Below are positions 27,915-38,000 of a stretch of 64,000 nt of DNA, in pieces. This stretch comes from an uncultured Clostridia bacterium (GTDB taxonomy: Bacteria; Bacillota; Clostridia; Peptostreptococcales; Anaerovoracaceae). Each line of letters opens with the position of its first letter. Position 1 is the first letter of the stretch. The position numbers and the translations under genes were made by a program. The notes under the pieces were generated by a model. That model was given only the letters and a program-made list of their open reading frames with translations. It was not told the DNA's origin and searched no databases. The DNA lies in the NCBI GenBank assembly GCA_945928865.1, contig CAMENZ010000003.1:1-64000 (forward strand), written 5' to 3'.

Positions 27915-28601
27915 ATGGAAAAGAAATTAGTGTACACAGGAAAGACAAAGAATGTTTTCGAACTTGAAAATGGAAATTATCTCTTAAAATTTAAGGATGA
28001 TTGCACAGGTAAGGATGGAGTGTTTGATCCGGGTGAAAATGCAGTTGGACTTACTATTGATGGAGTAGGTGATGTAAATTTAAGAATGTCCATTTATTTC
28101 TTCGAAAAAATCAATGCAGCAGGTATTTTAACTCATTATGTATCAGCTGACCTTAATACTACTGAAATGGAAGTTAAGCCGGGCAAAGTTTTTGGCAAGG
28201 GTTTAGAAGTAATTTGCAGATATAAGGCAGTAGGCAGCTTTTTTAGAAGATATGGTGAATATATTGAGGAAGGTGCAGATTTACCTGCTTATGTAGAAAC
28301 TACATTTAAGAATGATGAAAAGGGAGATCCTTTAGTAACTAAAGATGCTTTAGTTGCTTTAGGTGTATTATCCGATTCACAATATGAAGATATTAAATCA
28401 ATGACACAGAAGATTACTAAGATTGTTGCAGATGATCTTAAGAAAAAAGGTTTAGATTTATATGATATTAAATTTGAATTTGGATATGATAAGGATGGAA
28501 AAGTTATGTTAATTGATGAAATCGCTTCCGGAAATATGCGTGTTTATAAAGATGGCAAGTATATTGATCCGATGGTGCTTTCAGAACTTTTCTTTGCTTA
28601 A
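27915..28601 (+). CDS. purC: SAICAR synthetase PurC
   Basis: 228 codons. N-terminal [13 protein letters not shown] contains the nucleotide-binding lysines. The family motif region [15 protein letters not shown] and the acidic [10 protein letters not shown] near the end are visible. It joins aspartate to CAIR with ATP. It is somewhat shorter than the Escherichia coli enzyme (237) but complete. A short gap with an intercistronic hairpin separates it from purF. Confidence 0.93.
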   Translation: MEKKLVYTGKTKNVFELENGNYLLKFKDDCTGKDGVFDPGENAVGLTIDGVGDVNLRMSIYFFEKINAAGILTHYVSADLNTTEMEVKPGKVFGKGLEVICRYKAVGSFFRRYGEYIEEGADLPAYVETTFKNDEKGDPLVTKDALVALGVLSDSQYEDIKSMTQKITKIVADDLKKKGLDLYDIKFEFGYDKDGKVMLIDEIASGNMRVYKDGKYIDPMVLSELFFA

Positions 28602-28626
28602 TATTTTAAGAATAGAAACATATATG

Positions 28627-28648
28627 TGAGGGCCCTAAAAAGCCCTCA
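28627..28648 (+). other. Stem-loop between purC and purF
   Basis: TGAGGGC and GCCCTCA pair perfectly around CCTAAAAA; only TTT follows. It may partly terminate transcription or mark an RNA processing site in the operon. Confidence 0.5.
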
Positions 28649-28692
28649 TTTAACTATAAGATTGGGATAATTTAAGGAGGCTAGAAGAAGTA

Positions 28693-30117
28693 ATGGGAGG
28701 ATTTTTTGGAGTAGTGTCAAAGAATGACAGTATGTTAAATGTATTTTTTGGCGTAGACTACCACTCACATTTAGGCACTAAGAGAGGAGGTTTGGCTGCT
28801 TATGATAAGGAGCTGGGCTTTCAAAGGGAAATTCATAATATAGAGAATTCACCTTTTAGAACAAAATTTGAAAATATCATAAATGAAATGAGAGGTAATT
28901 CTGCTATTGGCTGTATAAGTGATTCAGATCCTCAACCTTTACTGATTCGTTCAAACTTAGGCACTTATGCTATATGCACTGTAGGTAGAATAAATAATCA
29001 TGAAGATTTAATAGAACAATATTTATCTTATAGCGGTGGGCATTTCGGTGCTATGACAGGTGGTAAGATAAATGCTACTGAATTGGTGGCAGCTTTAATA
29101 AATCAGAAAAGCGGTTTTAAGGAAGGTATTCAGTTTGCTCAAAAGCAAATAGATGGTTCTATGTCTATTTTGATTCTAAAGGAAGATGGACATTTAATAG
29201 CTGCTAGAGATAAGAAGGGTAGACTTCCTGTTCATATAGGAAAAGATGAAGATGGATATGCAGTTTCTTTTGAGTCTTTTGCATATAAAAAGCTGGGCTT
29301 TGAAGATGAAAAGGAATTAGGGGCGGGAGAAGTTGTAGAAATTACTGCTAATGCTATAACACAGCTCGTAAAGCCTAATAAAAATATGAAAATTTGTGCT
29401 TTTTTATGGTCATATTACGGCTATCCTAATTCAAACTATGAGGGAATAAATGTAGAATTGATGCGTTATAAAAACGGAGCTATTATGGCTAGACATGATA
29501 GAGAATCCGGTTTGCTTAAGGATATAGATTATGCTTGCGGAGTGCCTGATAGTGGTACACCTCATGCTATTGGATATTCTAATGAAAGCGATATTCCCTT
29601 TGCAAGACCTTTTATAAAATATACTCCGACTTGGCCTAGAAGCTTTATGCCGGCAAATCAGAAGGAGAGAGATAAGGTTGCTAAAATGAAGCAAATTCCT
29701 GTTCATGAACTTATAAAGGATAAGAACCTTTTATTTGTAGATGATTCCATAGTTAGAGGTACTCAGCTTAAAGAAACTGTGGACTTTTTATTTGAACATG
29801 GTGCAAAATCCGTTCATATGAGGTCTGCTTGTCCTCCAATTATGTATGGCTGCAAATATCTCAACTTCTCAGGAACTAAAAATGAGATGGAGCTTTTAGC
29901 AAGGAGAATAATCATGGAATTGGAAGGGGAAGAGGGAGAAAAATATATAAATGAATATAGCGATTCTTCCACCGAAAGAGGAAAGAAACTTAGAGCTGAA
30001 ATATGTAAGAAGTTTAATTTTGATTCACTGGAATTTCAGTCTCTAGATGGTATAATAGAAGCAATAGGATTAGAAGAATGTCAAATGTGTACATATTGCT
30101 GGAATGGTAAGGAATAA
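28693..30117 (+). CDS. purF: Amidophosphoribosyltransferase-like PurF lacking the N-terminal cysteine
   Basis: 474 codons. The N-terminal Ntn-hydrolase (glutaminase) domain starts MGGFFGVVSKND: the position right after Met, which must be Cys in active glutamine amidotransferases, is Gly, and no upstream in-frame start supplies a propeptide with Cys. The phosphoribosyltransferase domain is intact with the PRPP loop LLFVDDSIVRGTQLK near 350. Four cysteines match the iron-sulfur ligands of Bacillus PurF (KICAF, ACPPIMYGC, CQMC). It should form phosphoribosylamine in the first committed step, perhaps with free ammonia or another ammonia donor. The ribosome binding site AAGGAGG is 12 bases from the ATG. 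Confidence 0.88.
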   Translation: MGGFFGVVSKNDSMLNVFFGVDYHSHLGTKRGGLAAYDKELGFQREIHNIENSPFRTKFENIINEMRGNSAIGCISDSDPQPLLIRSNLGTYAICTVGRINNHEDLIEQYLSYSGGHFGAMTGGKINATELVAALINQKSGFKEGIQFAQKQIDGSMSILILKEDGHLIAARDKKGRLPVHIGKDEDGYAVSFESFAYKKLGFEDEKELGAGEVVEITANAITQLVKPNKNMKICAFLWSYYGYPNSNYEGINVELMRYKNGAIMARHDRESGLLKDIDYACGVPDSGTPHAIGYSNESDIPFARPFIKYTPTWPRSFMPANQKERDKVAKMKQIPVHELIKDKNLLFVDDSIVRGTQLKETVDFLFEHGAKSVHMRSACPPIMYGCKYLNFSGTKNEMELLARRIIMELEGEEGEKYINEYSDSSTERGKKLRAEICKKFNFDSLEFQSLDGIIEAIGLEECQMCTYCWNGKE

Positions 30118-30151
30118 AGTATAGCATAGTTTAGTGAGAAAGGATTTATAA

Positions 30152-31192
30152 ATGAAAGAAATATCACAGTCAAAGACCTATAAAGATGCCGGAGTAGATA
30201 TTACTGCAGGATACAAGGCGGTAGAACTTATGAAAATTCACATAGCCAGAACTATGATGGGTAAAAGTGTAGATATAGGTGGTTTTGGTGGTCTATTTGA
30301 ATTAGATATGACAGGTATTACAAAACCTGTATTAGTAAGCGGTACAGATGGTGTAGGAACTAAGCTTAAACTAGCATTTTTAATGGATAAGCATGATACA
30401 GTAGGAATAGACTGTGTAGCTATGTGCGTAAATGATATTATTTGCTGTGGTGCTAAACCTTTATTTTTCTTAGATTATATAGCTTGTGGTAAAAACTATC
30501 CTGAAAAAATTGCTGAAATTGTTTCAGGAATAGCTGAGGGTTGTGTTCAGTCAGGTTGTCAGTTAATAGGTGGAGAAACTGCTGAAATGCCGGGATTTTA
30601 TGATTTAGATGAATATGATTTGGCAGGATTTAGTGTAGGAGTTGTTGATAAATCAAAGGTTTTAGATAAGACTACTATGGCAGAAGGGGATGTAGTTATT
30701 GCTCTTTCTTCTAGTGGCATACATTCCAATGGATTTTCTTTAGTTAGAAAGGTATTTGATGTAGAAAATATTGATTTGAAAGCTCCGGTAGCTGAATTAA
30801 ATGGTAAATCTTTAGGAGATACTCTTTTAACTCCTACTAAAATATATGTAAAACCTATGGTAGAACTTTTTAAAGAAGTAGATGTTAAAGGTGTATCACA
30901 TATTACCGGTGGCGGATTCTATGAAAACATTCCAAGAAGTATACCTGATGGACTTTGTGCAAAAATCAATAAGGAATCCCTTAGAATTTTACCAATATTT
31001 AAATTAATGCAGGAAAAGGGAAATATTCCTGAACATGATATGTTTAATACCTTTAATATGGGTGTAGGAATGAGTGTAATAGTGCCAAAAGCTCAAGAAG
31101 AAAAGGCTTTAGAGATTCTTAGGGCTAATGGAGAAGATGCTTATACAGTAGGTGAAATTATTAAAGCTGCTGAAAAGGTGGAAATATGCTAA
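30152..31192 (+). CDS. purM: AIR synthetase PurM
   Basis: 346 codons, ATG behind GAAAGGA. N-terminal [16 protein letters not shown] is the family signature. The ATP and substrate segments [26 protein letters not shown] and [15 protein letters not shown] are present. It closes the imidazole ring of FGAM to give AIR. The last codons overlap the purN start (ATGCTAA). Confidence 0.96.
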   Translation: MKEISQSKTYKDAGVDITAGYKAVELMKIHIARTMMGKSVDIGGFGGLFELDMTGITKPVLVSGTDGVGTKLKLAFLMDKHDTVGIDCVAMCVNDIICCGAKPLFFLDYIACGKNYPEKIAEIVSGIAEGCVQSGCQLIGGETAEMPGFYDLDEYDLAGFSVGVVDKSKVLDKTTMAEGDVVIALSSSGIHSNGFSLVRKVFDVENIDLKAPVAELNGKSLGDTLLTPTKIYVKPMVELFKEVDVKGVSHITGGGFYENIPRSIPDGLCAKINKESLRILPIFKLMQEKGNIPEHDMFNTFNMGVGMSVIVPKAQEEKALEILRANGEDAYTVGEIIKAAEKVEIC

Positions 31193-31803
31193 AAATTAAA
31201 ACTGCAGTATTAGTTTCAGGCGGTGGGACTAATCTTCAGGCTCTTATAGATGCAGAGAAAAATGACTTATTAGAAACGGCTGAAATTTCCTTAGTAATTT
31301 CTAATAAGGAAGGGGTATTGGCTTTAGAAAGAGCAGATAAGGCCGGTATAAAAAGAGAAGTCATTTCTAAGAAAGAATTTCCTAATCAGATGGATTTTGA
31401 AGAAAAATTAAATCAGATTTTAGTTGAAAATCAGATAGAATTGATAGTTTTAGCAGGATTTATGAGCATCTTAAGTGGTCAATTTACAGATAGATATGTA
31501 GGTAGAATTATTAATATACACCCATCTTTGATACCATCTTTTTGTGGCAAGGGTTTTTATGGACTTAAGGTTCATGAGGAGGCTTTAAAGTATGGTGTTA
31601 AAATAACCGGTGCTACTGTTCATTATGTAAATGAAACACCGGATGGCGGTCAGATTATAATGCAGAAGGCAGTGGAGATTTTGGAAGATGATAGTCCGAA
31701 AACTCTTCAGCAGAGGGTTATGAAGGAGGCAGAGCATATAATTTTGCCTCAGGCTACAGAACAGGTGGCAAGGCGGATTTTGAAGGAAAGGGAAGAAAAA
31801 TGA
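31186..31803 (+). CDS. purN: GAR formyltransferase PurN
   Basis: 205 codons from ATG 31186, overlapping purM by 7 bases. Formyl-transfer residues: the asparagine/histidine segment [10 protein letters not shown] and the aspartate in [11 protein letters not shown]. The opening [15 protein letters not shown] binds phosphate. Where many PurN have a conserved GAHAH-like loop, this one has [15 protein letters not shown], the Firmicutes form. It transfers formyl from 10-formyl-tetrahydrofolate to GAR. ATGA overlap couples it to the next gene. Confidence 0.94.
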   Translation: MLKIKTAVLVSGGGTNLQALIDAEKNDLLETAEISLVISNKEGVLALERADKAGIKREVISKKEFPNQMDFEEKLNQILVENQIELIVLAGFMSILSGQFTDRYVGRIINIHPSLIPSFCGKGFYGLKVHEEALKYGVKITGATVHYVNETPDGGQIIMQKAVEILEDDSPKTLQQRVMKEAEHIILPQATEQVARRILKEREEK

Positions 31804-32540
31804 ACGTATATGAAGTAAAATCTATGGGAGAAATTTTAAAAGGCAATTCTTATGTTGGCAGAGGAATTGTTTTAGGTCTTACACCGTCAGGAGATAAGGC
31901 TGTTTTAGCTTATTTTATCATGGGTAGAAGTCAAAATTCCAGAAATAGAATATTTCGTGAAGAGGGAGAAGATGTAGTTATATATCCTTTCGATGAATCA
32001 AAAGTTGAAGATCCATCTTTAATCATTTATTCTCCTATAAGAAAATATCATGATAAGTTGATTGTTACCAATGGTGATCAGACGGATACGGTATATGATA
32101 GCTTGAAATGGGGTAAGAGCTTCGGAGATGGTTTGATGAAGAGATGTTTTGAACCTGATAGTCCTAATTTTACACCTAGAATTAGTGGAATATTAAATTT
32201 TAACAGAGAAGATAGTAGTTGTGAAAATCCTGTGTTTGATTATGAACTTAGCATTTTGAAGAGTTTAAATAGTGAGGGTAGTAAAAATGCCAGATATTTC
32301 TTTAAATACGATTCTGAGAAGGGGTTAGGACATTTCATTCATACTTATGAAGGTGATGGAAATCCTTTACCAACTTTTCAGGGCGAACCTAGAAGAATTG
32401 CAATTCCTGAAGATATAGAGAAATTTGGTAGCGATATTTGGGCTAATCTTAATGAAGATAATAAGATTTCACTTTATGTAAGATATGTAGATTTGAAAAC
32501 TTTAAAATCAGTAAATAGAATATTTAATGTCAATAAATAG
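31800..32540 (+). CDS. purO: IMP cyclohydrolase, PurO-type
   Basis: 246 codons; ATG 31800 overlaps the purN stop. The segments NSYVGRGIVLGLTPSGDKAV, MGRSQNSRNRIF and QTDTVYD fit the stand-alone IMP cyclohydrolase family first known from Archaea (PurO, an Ntn-like fold). It closes FAICAR to IMP, the last step of the pathway. It replaces the N-terminal half of the usual bifunctional PurH, which agrees with the next gene holding only the formyltransferase half. Identification is from motifs and context. Confidence 0.85.
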   Translation: MNVYEVKSMGEILKGNSYVGRGIVLGLTPSGDKAVLAYFIMGRSQNSRNRIFREEGEDVVIYPFDESKVEDPSLIIYSPIRKYHDKLIVTNGDQTDTVYDSLKWGKSFGDGLMKRCFEPDSPNFTPRISGILNFNREDSSCENPVFDYELSILKSLNSEGSKNARYFFKYDSEKGLGHFIHTYEGDGNPLPTFQGEPRRIAIPEDIEKFGSDIWANLNEDNKISLYVRYVDLKTLKSVNRIFNVNK

Positions 32541-32587
32541 TTATTGTAAACTTTTTTACTTTAATTTTAATCTATAAGGAGAAGGAA

Positions 32588-33772
32588 ATGTTTGAATATG
32601 AATTAAAATATGGATGTAATCCTAATCAAAAACCGGCTAAAATTTATATGGAAAATGGTAAGAATTTACCTATTGAAATTTTAAATGGTAAACCTGGATA
32701 TATAAATCTTTTAGACGCATTTAATAGTTGGCAGTTGGTAAAAGAAGTTAAGGAAGCTACAGGCTTACCTTGTGCTACATCTTTTAAACATGTAAGTCCT
32801 ACTTCTTGTGCAGTAGGTTATAAATTAAATGATAATTTAAAAAAGGCTTGTTTTGTAGAAGATATTGAAGGCTTAGATCAATCTTTAGTAGCTTCAGCTT
32901 ATGCAAGGGCTAGAGGAACTGATAGAATGAGTTCCTTTGGTGACTGGATAGCTTTATCAGACAAATGTGATGTGACCTGTGCCAAGCTTATTTCAAGAGA
33001 AGTGTCAGATGGTATCATTGCTCCCGATTATGATAAGGAAGCTTTAGAAATTCTTAAAGCTAAGAAAAAAGGTAATTATAATATAATTAAAATGGATGTA
33101 AACTATGTACCTAACGAAACAGAAATTAAGCAGGTATATGGTATAAATTTTATGCAGAAAAGAAATGATTTTCTGATTAATAGAGAATTGCTGGAGAATA
33201 TTGTAACAGAAAATAAAACTATGAATAATGAGAGTGCTATAAATTTAATTGTAGCCCTTATTACTCTTAAATATACCCAGTCTAATTCGGTTTGTTACGC
33301 TTATAATGGACAAACTATAGGCGTAGGAGCTGGTCAGCAGTCCAGAATACATTGTACTCGTTTGGCTGGAGAAAAGGCTGATAAATGGATGTTGAGACAG
33401 ACAGATAGGGTTTTGAATTTACCTTTTAAAGATGAAATTACCAGACCGGAGAGGGATAATGCTATAGATATTTATCTTTCAGAAGACCAAGAGGAATTAT
33501 TGGAAGATGGTAATTGGGAAAAATTATTTACTGTTAGACCGGAAGCCTTCGATAGAAAAGAGCAGAGATCTTATCTTAAAGGACAGAAGGGAATTTGTTT
33601 AGCTTCTGATGCTTTCTTCCCATTTGGAGATAATATAGAAAGAGCTGCTAAAAGTGGAGTATCCTTTATAGCGCAGCCGGGTGGTTCTGTTAGAGATGAT
33701 AATGTTATAGAAACTTGTAATAAGTATAATATAACTATGGCTATGACAGGAATGAGATTATTTCATCACTAA
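32588..33772 (+). CDS. purH: Stand-alone AICAR formyltransferase (PurH C-terminal domain type)
   Basis: 394 codons, ATG behind AAGGAGAAGG. It opens with LKYGCNPNQKPAKIY, the start of the AICARFT domain in bifunctional PurH. The catalytic lysine-histidine pair is in SFKHVSPTS. GVGAGQQSRIHCTRLA and SDAFFPFGDNIE complete the family motifs. The MGS-like IMP cyclohydrolase domain, normally about 200 residues at the N-terminus, is absent. It formylates AICAR to FAICAR, which PurO upstream would then cyclise. Confidence 0.92.
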   Translation: MFEYELKYGCNPNQKPAKIYMENGKNLPIEILNGKPGYINLLDAFNSWQLVKEVKEATGLPCATSFKHVSPTSCAVGYKLNDNLKKACFVEDIEGLDQSLVASAYARARGTDRMSSFGDWIALSDKCDVTCAKLISREVSDGIIAPDYDKEALEILKAKKKGNYNIIKMDVNYVPNETEIKQVYGINFMQKRNDFLINRELLENIVTENKTMNNESAINLIVALITLKYTQSNSVCYAYNGQTIGVGAGQQSRIHCTRLAGEKADKWMLRQTDRVLNLPFKDEITRPERDNAIDIYLSEDQEELLEDGNWEKLFTVRPEAFDRKEQRSYLKGQKGICLASDAFFPFGDNIERAAKSGVSFIAQPGGSVRDDNVIETCNKYNITMAMTGMRLFHH

Positions 33773-33790
33773 TAGGAGGAACATTAAAAA

Positions 33791-35053
33791 ATGAAAATTA
33801 TGGTTGTAGGTGGCGGAGGTAGAGAACACGCTATTATAAAGAAACTTAAGGAAAATAAAAATATAGAAGAAATTTTCGCACTTCCGGGAAATGGGGGAAT
33901 TAGTTTAGATGCTACTTGTGTGGATATAGGAGCCAAGGACATAGATGGTATTATGGATTTTGCAAAATCTGAAAAGGTGGATTTTGCTGTAGTAGCACCG
34001 GATGATCCTTTGGTTTTAGGTGCTGTAGATAAACTAAATGAGGCAGGTATTAAAACCTTTGGACCTAATAAAAGAGCTGCTATTATAGAGGGTAGTAAAG
34101 CTTTTTCAAAGGATTTAATGAAAAAATATAATATCCCTACAGCAAAATATGCGACTTTTGAAAACTTAAAGGATGCAATTTCCTACTTAGATGAAGTGGA
34201 CATTCCGATTGTAATTAAAGCTGATGGACTGGCTTTAGGCAAGGGGGTTATTATCGCTGAAACGAGAGAGGAAGCAGAGAAGGCTATTCATTCTATGATG
34301 GAAGATAAGGTATTTGGTGAAAGCGGAAGTAAAGTAGTAATAGAAGAGTTTTTAACAGGACCTGAGGTATCAGTTTTAGCCTTTACTGATGGAAAAACCT
34401 TAGTTCCTATGGTATCCTCGATGGATCATAAAAGAGCTTTAGACGGGGATAAGGGGTTAAATACAGGAGGAATGGGGACTATAGCTCCTAATCCTTACTA
34501 TACAGAAAAAATAGCAGAAGAATGTATGGAAAAAATATTTATTCCTACTATGAAGGCAATGAATGAAGAAAATAGAACTTTTAAAGGCTGCCTTTATTTC
34601 GGTCTAATGCTTACAGAGTCAGGACCAAAGGTAATTGAATATAATTGCAGATTTGGAGATCCGGAGACTCAGGTGGTTTTACCTCTTTTAGAAACTGACC
34701 TGTTAGATATTATGATTGCTATATATGAAGAGCGATTAGAGGATATAGAAATTAAATTTTCTTCTGATAGGGCGTGTTGTGTTGTTATGGCATCTTCAGG
34801 ATATCCTTTAAGTTATGAAAAAGGCTTTCCTATAACAATGCCTGTAGATAAGAATATTTATGTGGCAGGAGCCAAACTGGAAGGTAATGATTTAGTTACT
34901 AATGGTGGTAGAGTTTTAGGTGTTACAGAAAAGGGAAGAACTTTAGAAGAAGCTATTGCTAAGGCTTATGATACTGTAGGAAAAGTGGATTTTGAAAATG
35001 CTTTTTATAGAAAAGATATTGGAGCAAAGGCTTTAAAGGCAGAAAGGAAATAG
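33791..35053 (+). CDS. purD: GAR synthetase PurD
   Basis: 420 codons, ATG behind TAGGAGG. N-terminal MVVGGGGREHAIIKKL, the ATP-grasp segments IVIKADGLALGKGVIIAET and YFGLMLTESGPKVIEYNCRF, and the metal site GDPETQVVLPLL are all present. It couples phosphoribosylamine to glycine. Given the short life of phosphoribosylamine, close expression with PurF matters. Confidence 0.97.
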   Translation: MKIMVVGGGGREHAIIKKLKENKNIEEIFALPGNGGISLDATCVDIGAKDIDGIMDFAKSEKVDFAVVAPDDPLVLGAVDKLNEAGIKTFGPNKRAAIIEGSKAFSKDLMKKYNIPTAKYATFENLKDAISYLDEVDIPIVIKADGLALGKGVIIAETREEAEKAIHSMMEDKVFGESGSKVVIEEFLTGPEVSVLAFTDGKTLVPMVSSMDHKRALDGDKGLNTGGMGTIAPNPYYTEKIAEECMEKIFIPTMKAMNEENRTFKGCLYFGLMLTESGPKVIEYNCRFGDPETQVVLPLLETDLLDIMIAIYEERLEDIEIKFSSDRACCVVMASSGYPLSYEKGFPITMPVDKNIYVAGAKLEGNDLVTNGGRVLGVTEKGRTLEEAIAKAYDTVGKVDFENAFYRKDIGAKALKAERK

Positions 35054-35061
35054 GTAAGGCT

Positions 35062-38000
35062 ATGGTTTACAGAATATTCGTAGAAAAAAAGCCCGGATTA
35101 GACAATGAAGCGAAGGCTTTAGAAAAGGATATTGTAGAGCTTTTAGGAATAAAAAACTTAACCGGTATAAGACTTTTTAATAGATATGATGTAGAAAATA
35201 TAGACGAAGAAGTTTTTAATCAAACTATTAATACTGTTTTTTCAGAACCTCAGGTAGATAATGTATATGAGGAGTTAACTGAGGTAGGGCTATATTTTGC
35301 AGTAGAGTTTTTACCCGGACAGTTTGATCAGAGAGCGAACTCGGCGGCTGAATGTATTCAAATTATATCTAAAGGCGATAGACCTGAAATTAAAGCAGCC
35401 AAAGTATATAAATTAGAAGGTGAATTGTCTGAATCTGATATTAGAGCTATAAAGAAATATGTAATAAATCCTGTAGAAGCAAGAGAAGCTAAGATGGAAA
35501 AACCAGACACCCTTAAAGCTATATATGACTTACCGGAGAGGGTGGAGATTTTAGACGGGTTTAGAAAGTTAAATGAATCTCAGCTGGAAAAATTCATAGT
35601 GGACAGGGGTCTGGCTATGGATTTAGGTGACATAAAATTCTGCCGGGCCTATTTTGATAAAGAAAATAGAGATCCGTCTATTACTGAAATTAAAATGATA
35701 GACACTTATTGGTCAGATCACTGTAGACACACTACTTTCAATACTATAATAGATAGCGTTAAGTTTGAAGATGAATTTTTAGAAAAGGCGTATAATAGAT
35801 ATTTAGACGGTAGAAAGTCAATCAATAGAACTAAGCCTATGACTTTAATGGATATAGGTACCATCGCTGTTAAATTGCTTAAAAAAGAAGGCTTGATGGA
35901 TAAGTTAGATGAGTCAGAAGAAATCAATGCTTGTACAGTTAAGATAGATGTTAATGTTAATGGTAAATTAGAAAAATGGCTTCTGTTATTTAAAAATGAA
36001 ACTCATAATCATCCTACAGAAATTGAACCTTTTGGTGGAGCTGCAACCTGTGTAGGTGGAGCCATCAGAGACCCATTATCAGGAAGAAGCTATGTATATG
36101 CAGCTATGAGACTAACGGGTGCAGGCAATCCTTTAATACCAATTTCAGAGACTTTAGAGGGTAAACTGCCTCAAAGAAACATAGTAGTTTCTGCTGCAAA
36201 TGGCTATAGTTCTTATGGAAATCAAATAGGACTGGCAACAGGTCAGGTAGATGAAATATATCATGATGGATATACAGCTAAAAGAATGGAAGTAGGAGCA
36301 GTTATAGCTGCTGCACCTGCTGATAATGTTAGGAGAGAAGTGCCGGCTGCCGGAGATAAGGTTATTCTATTAGGTGGAAAAACCGGTAGAGATGGTTGTG
36401 GCGGTGCTACAGGCTCTTCTAAATCCCATAAGTTATCTTCCTTAGAAGAATGTGGAGCTGAGGTTCAGAAAGGTAATGCACCGGAGGAAAGAAAACTTCA
36501 GAGACTGTTTAGAAATCCGGAAGCTTCTAAGTTAATAAAGCGTTGTAATGACTTTGGTGCCGGTGGTGTTTCTGTAGCTATAGGAGAATTAGCAGAGGGT
36601 CTAGAAATCTATTTAGATAGAGTGCCAAAGAAATATGAAGGTTTAGATGGAACAGAATTGGCTATAAGTGAATCTCAGGAAAGAATGGCAGTGGTTGTAG
36701 AAGCTAAAGATGTATCACGATTCTTAGAATTAGCCGAGAAGGACAACTTACAAGCTACAGAGGTTGCAGAAGTTAAAGAAGAAAAACGCTTAGTTATGCA
36801 TTGGAATAATAAGAAGATTGTAGATATTTCTAGAGAATTCTTAGATTCAAACGGAGCAGAAAAACATATAGATGTGGAAGTGGCTAAGGTAGAAGATATT
36901 AAGGATACTTTCATAGTGGATGGAAGGGCAGATTTTGCAGTAAGTTATAAGGAGCTTGCAGACAATTTGAATGTATGTTCTAAGAGAGGTTTGTCTGAAA
37001 GATTTGACTCAACTATAGGAAGGGGAACTGTTCTTATGCCTTTTGGGGGTAAATATCAGAGAACCCCTATTCAGGCAATGGTAAATAAAATTTCAGTAGA
37101 AAGGGCAGAAACAGACACTTGCAGCCTTATGGCTTGGGGATACAATCCATTTATTGCTGAAAAAAGTCCTTATCATTCCGCATACCTTGCAGTAGTAGAG
37201 TCAGTATCTAAGCTGGTTGCTCAGGGAGGTGAATTTAAAGATGTATATCTATCTTTCCAAGAATATTTTGAAAAGTTAGGCAATAATCCTAAAAAGTGGG
37301 GAAAACCTATGGCGGCTCTTTTAGGGGCTTTAGATGCACAGATGGGACTTAAAATAGGTGCAATTGGCGGAAAAGATTCTATGAGTGGAACTTTTGAGAA
37401 TCTAACAGTCCCTCCTACATTGATTTCCTTTGCTGTTACTACCGATAAGGTGAATAACATTATTTCACAGGAATTTAAAATAGCCGGGAATAAGGTTTAT
37501 TGGGTTAAACCTGAATTAAGTGAGGAAGGTTTGCCAAAGACAGAAAGCCTTTTAGAAATTTACAAATTAGTTAACCATAATATTGTTTCGGGTAATATAC
37601 TTAGTGCATATACTGCAACTATAGGCGGCGTGGCTGAAGCTATACTTAAAATGACAATGGGTAATGCAATAGGCTTTAAATATGAAGAAACAGTTAAAAA
37701 TGAAGATATTTTCTCCTATGCTTATGGTAGCTTTATTGTTGAAACTAAAGAAAATTTAGATATATTGGGAAGTGGAAAATATACAGTAAATCTCTTAGGA
37801 GAAACTACAGCAAAATCTGAAATTTCCAGAGGTTCAGATAGAGTATTATTAAATGAAATATTTGAGATCTATGAAAATAAATTAGAAAAGGTATTTAGCT
37901 GTAATATTAAAACCTCAGAAGAAAAAATAGAAGCACTAAACTTTGTTTCAAAGGAAAACTATAGTGCTAATATTAAGCAGGCAAGACCTAAGGTTTTAAT

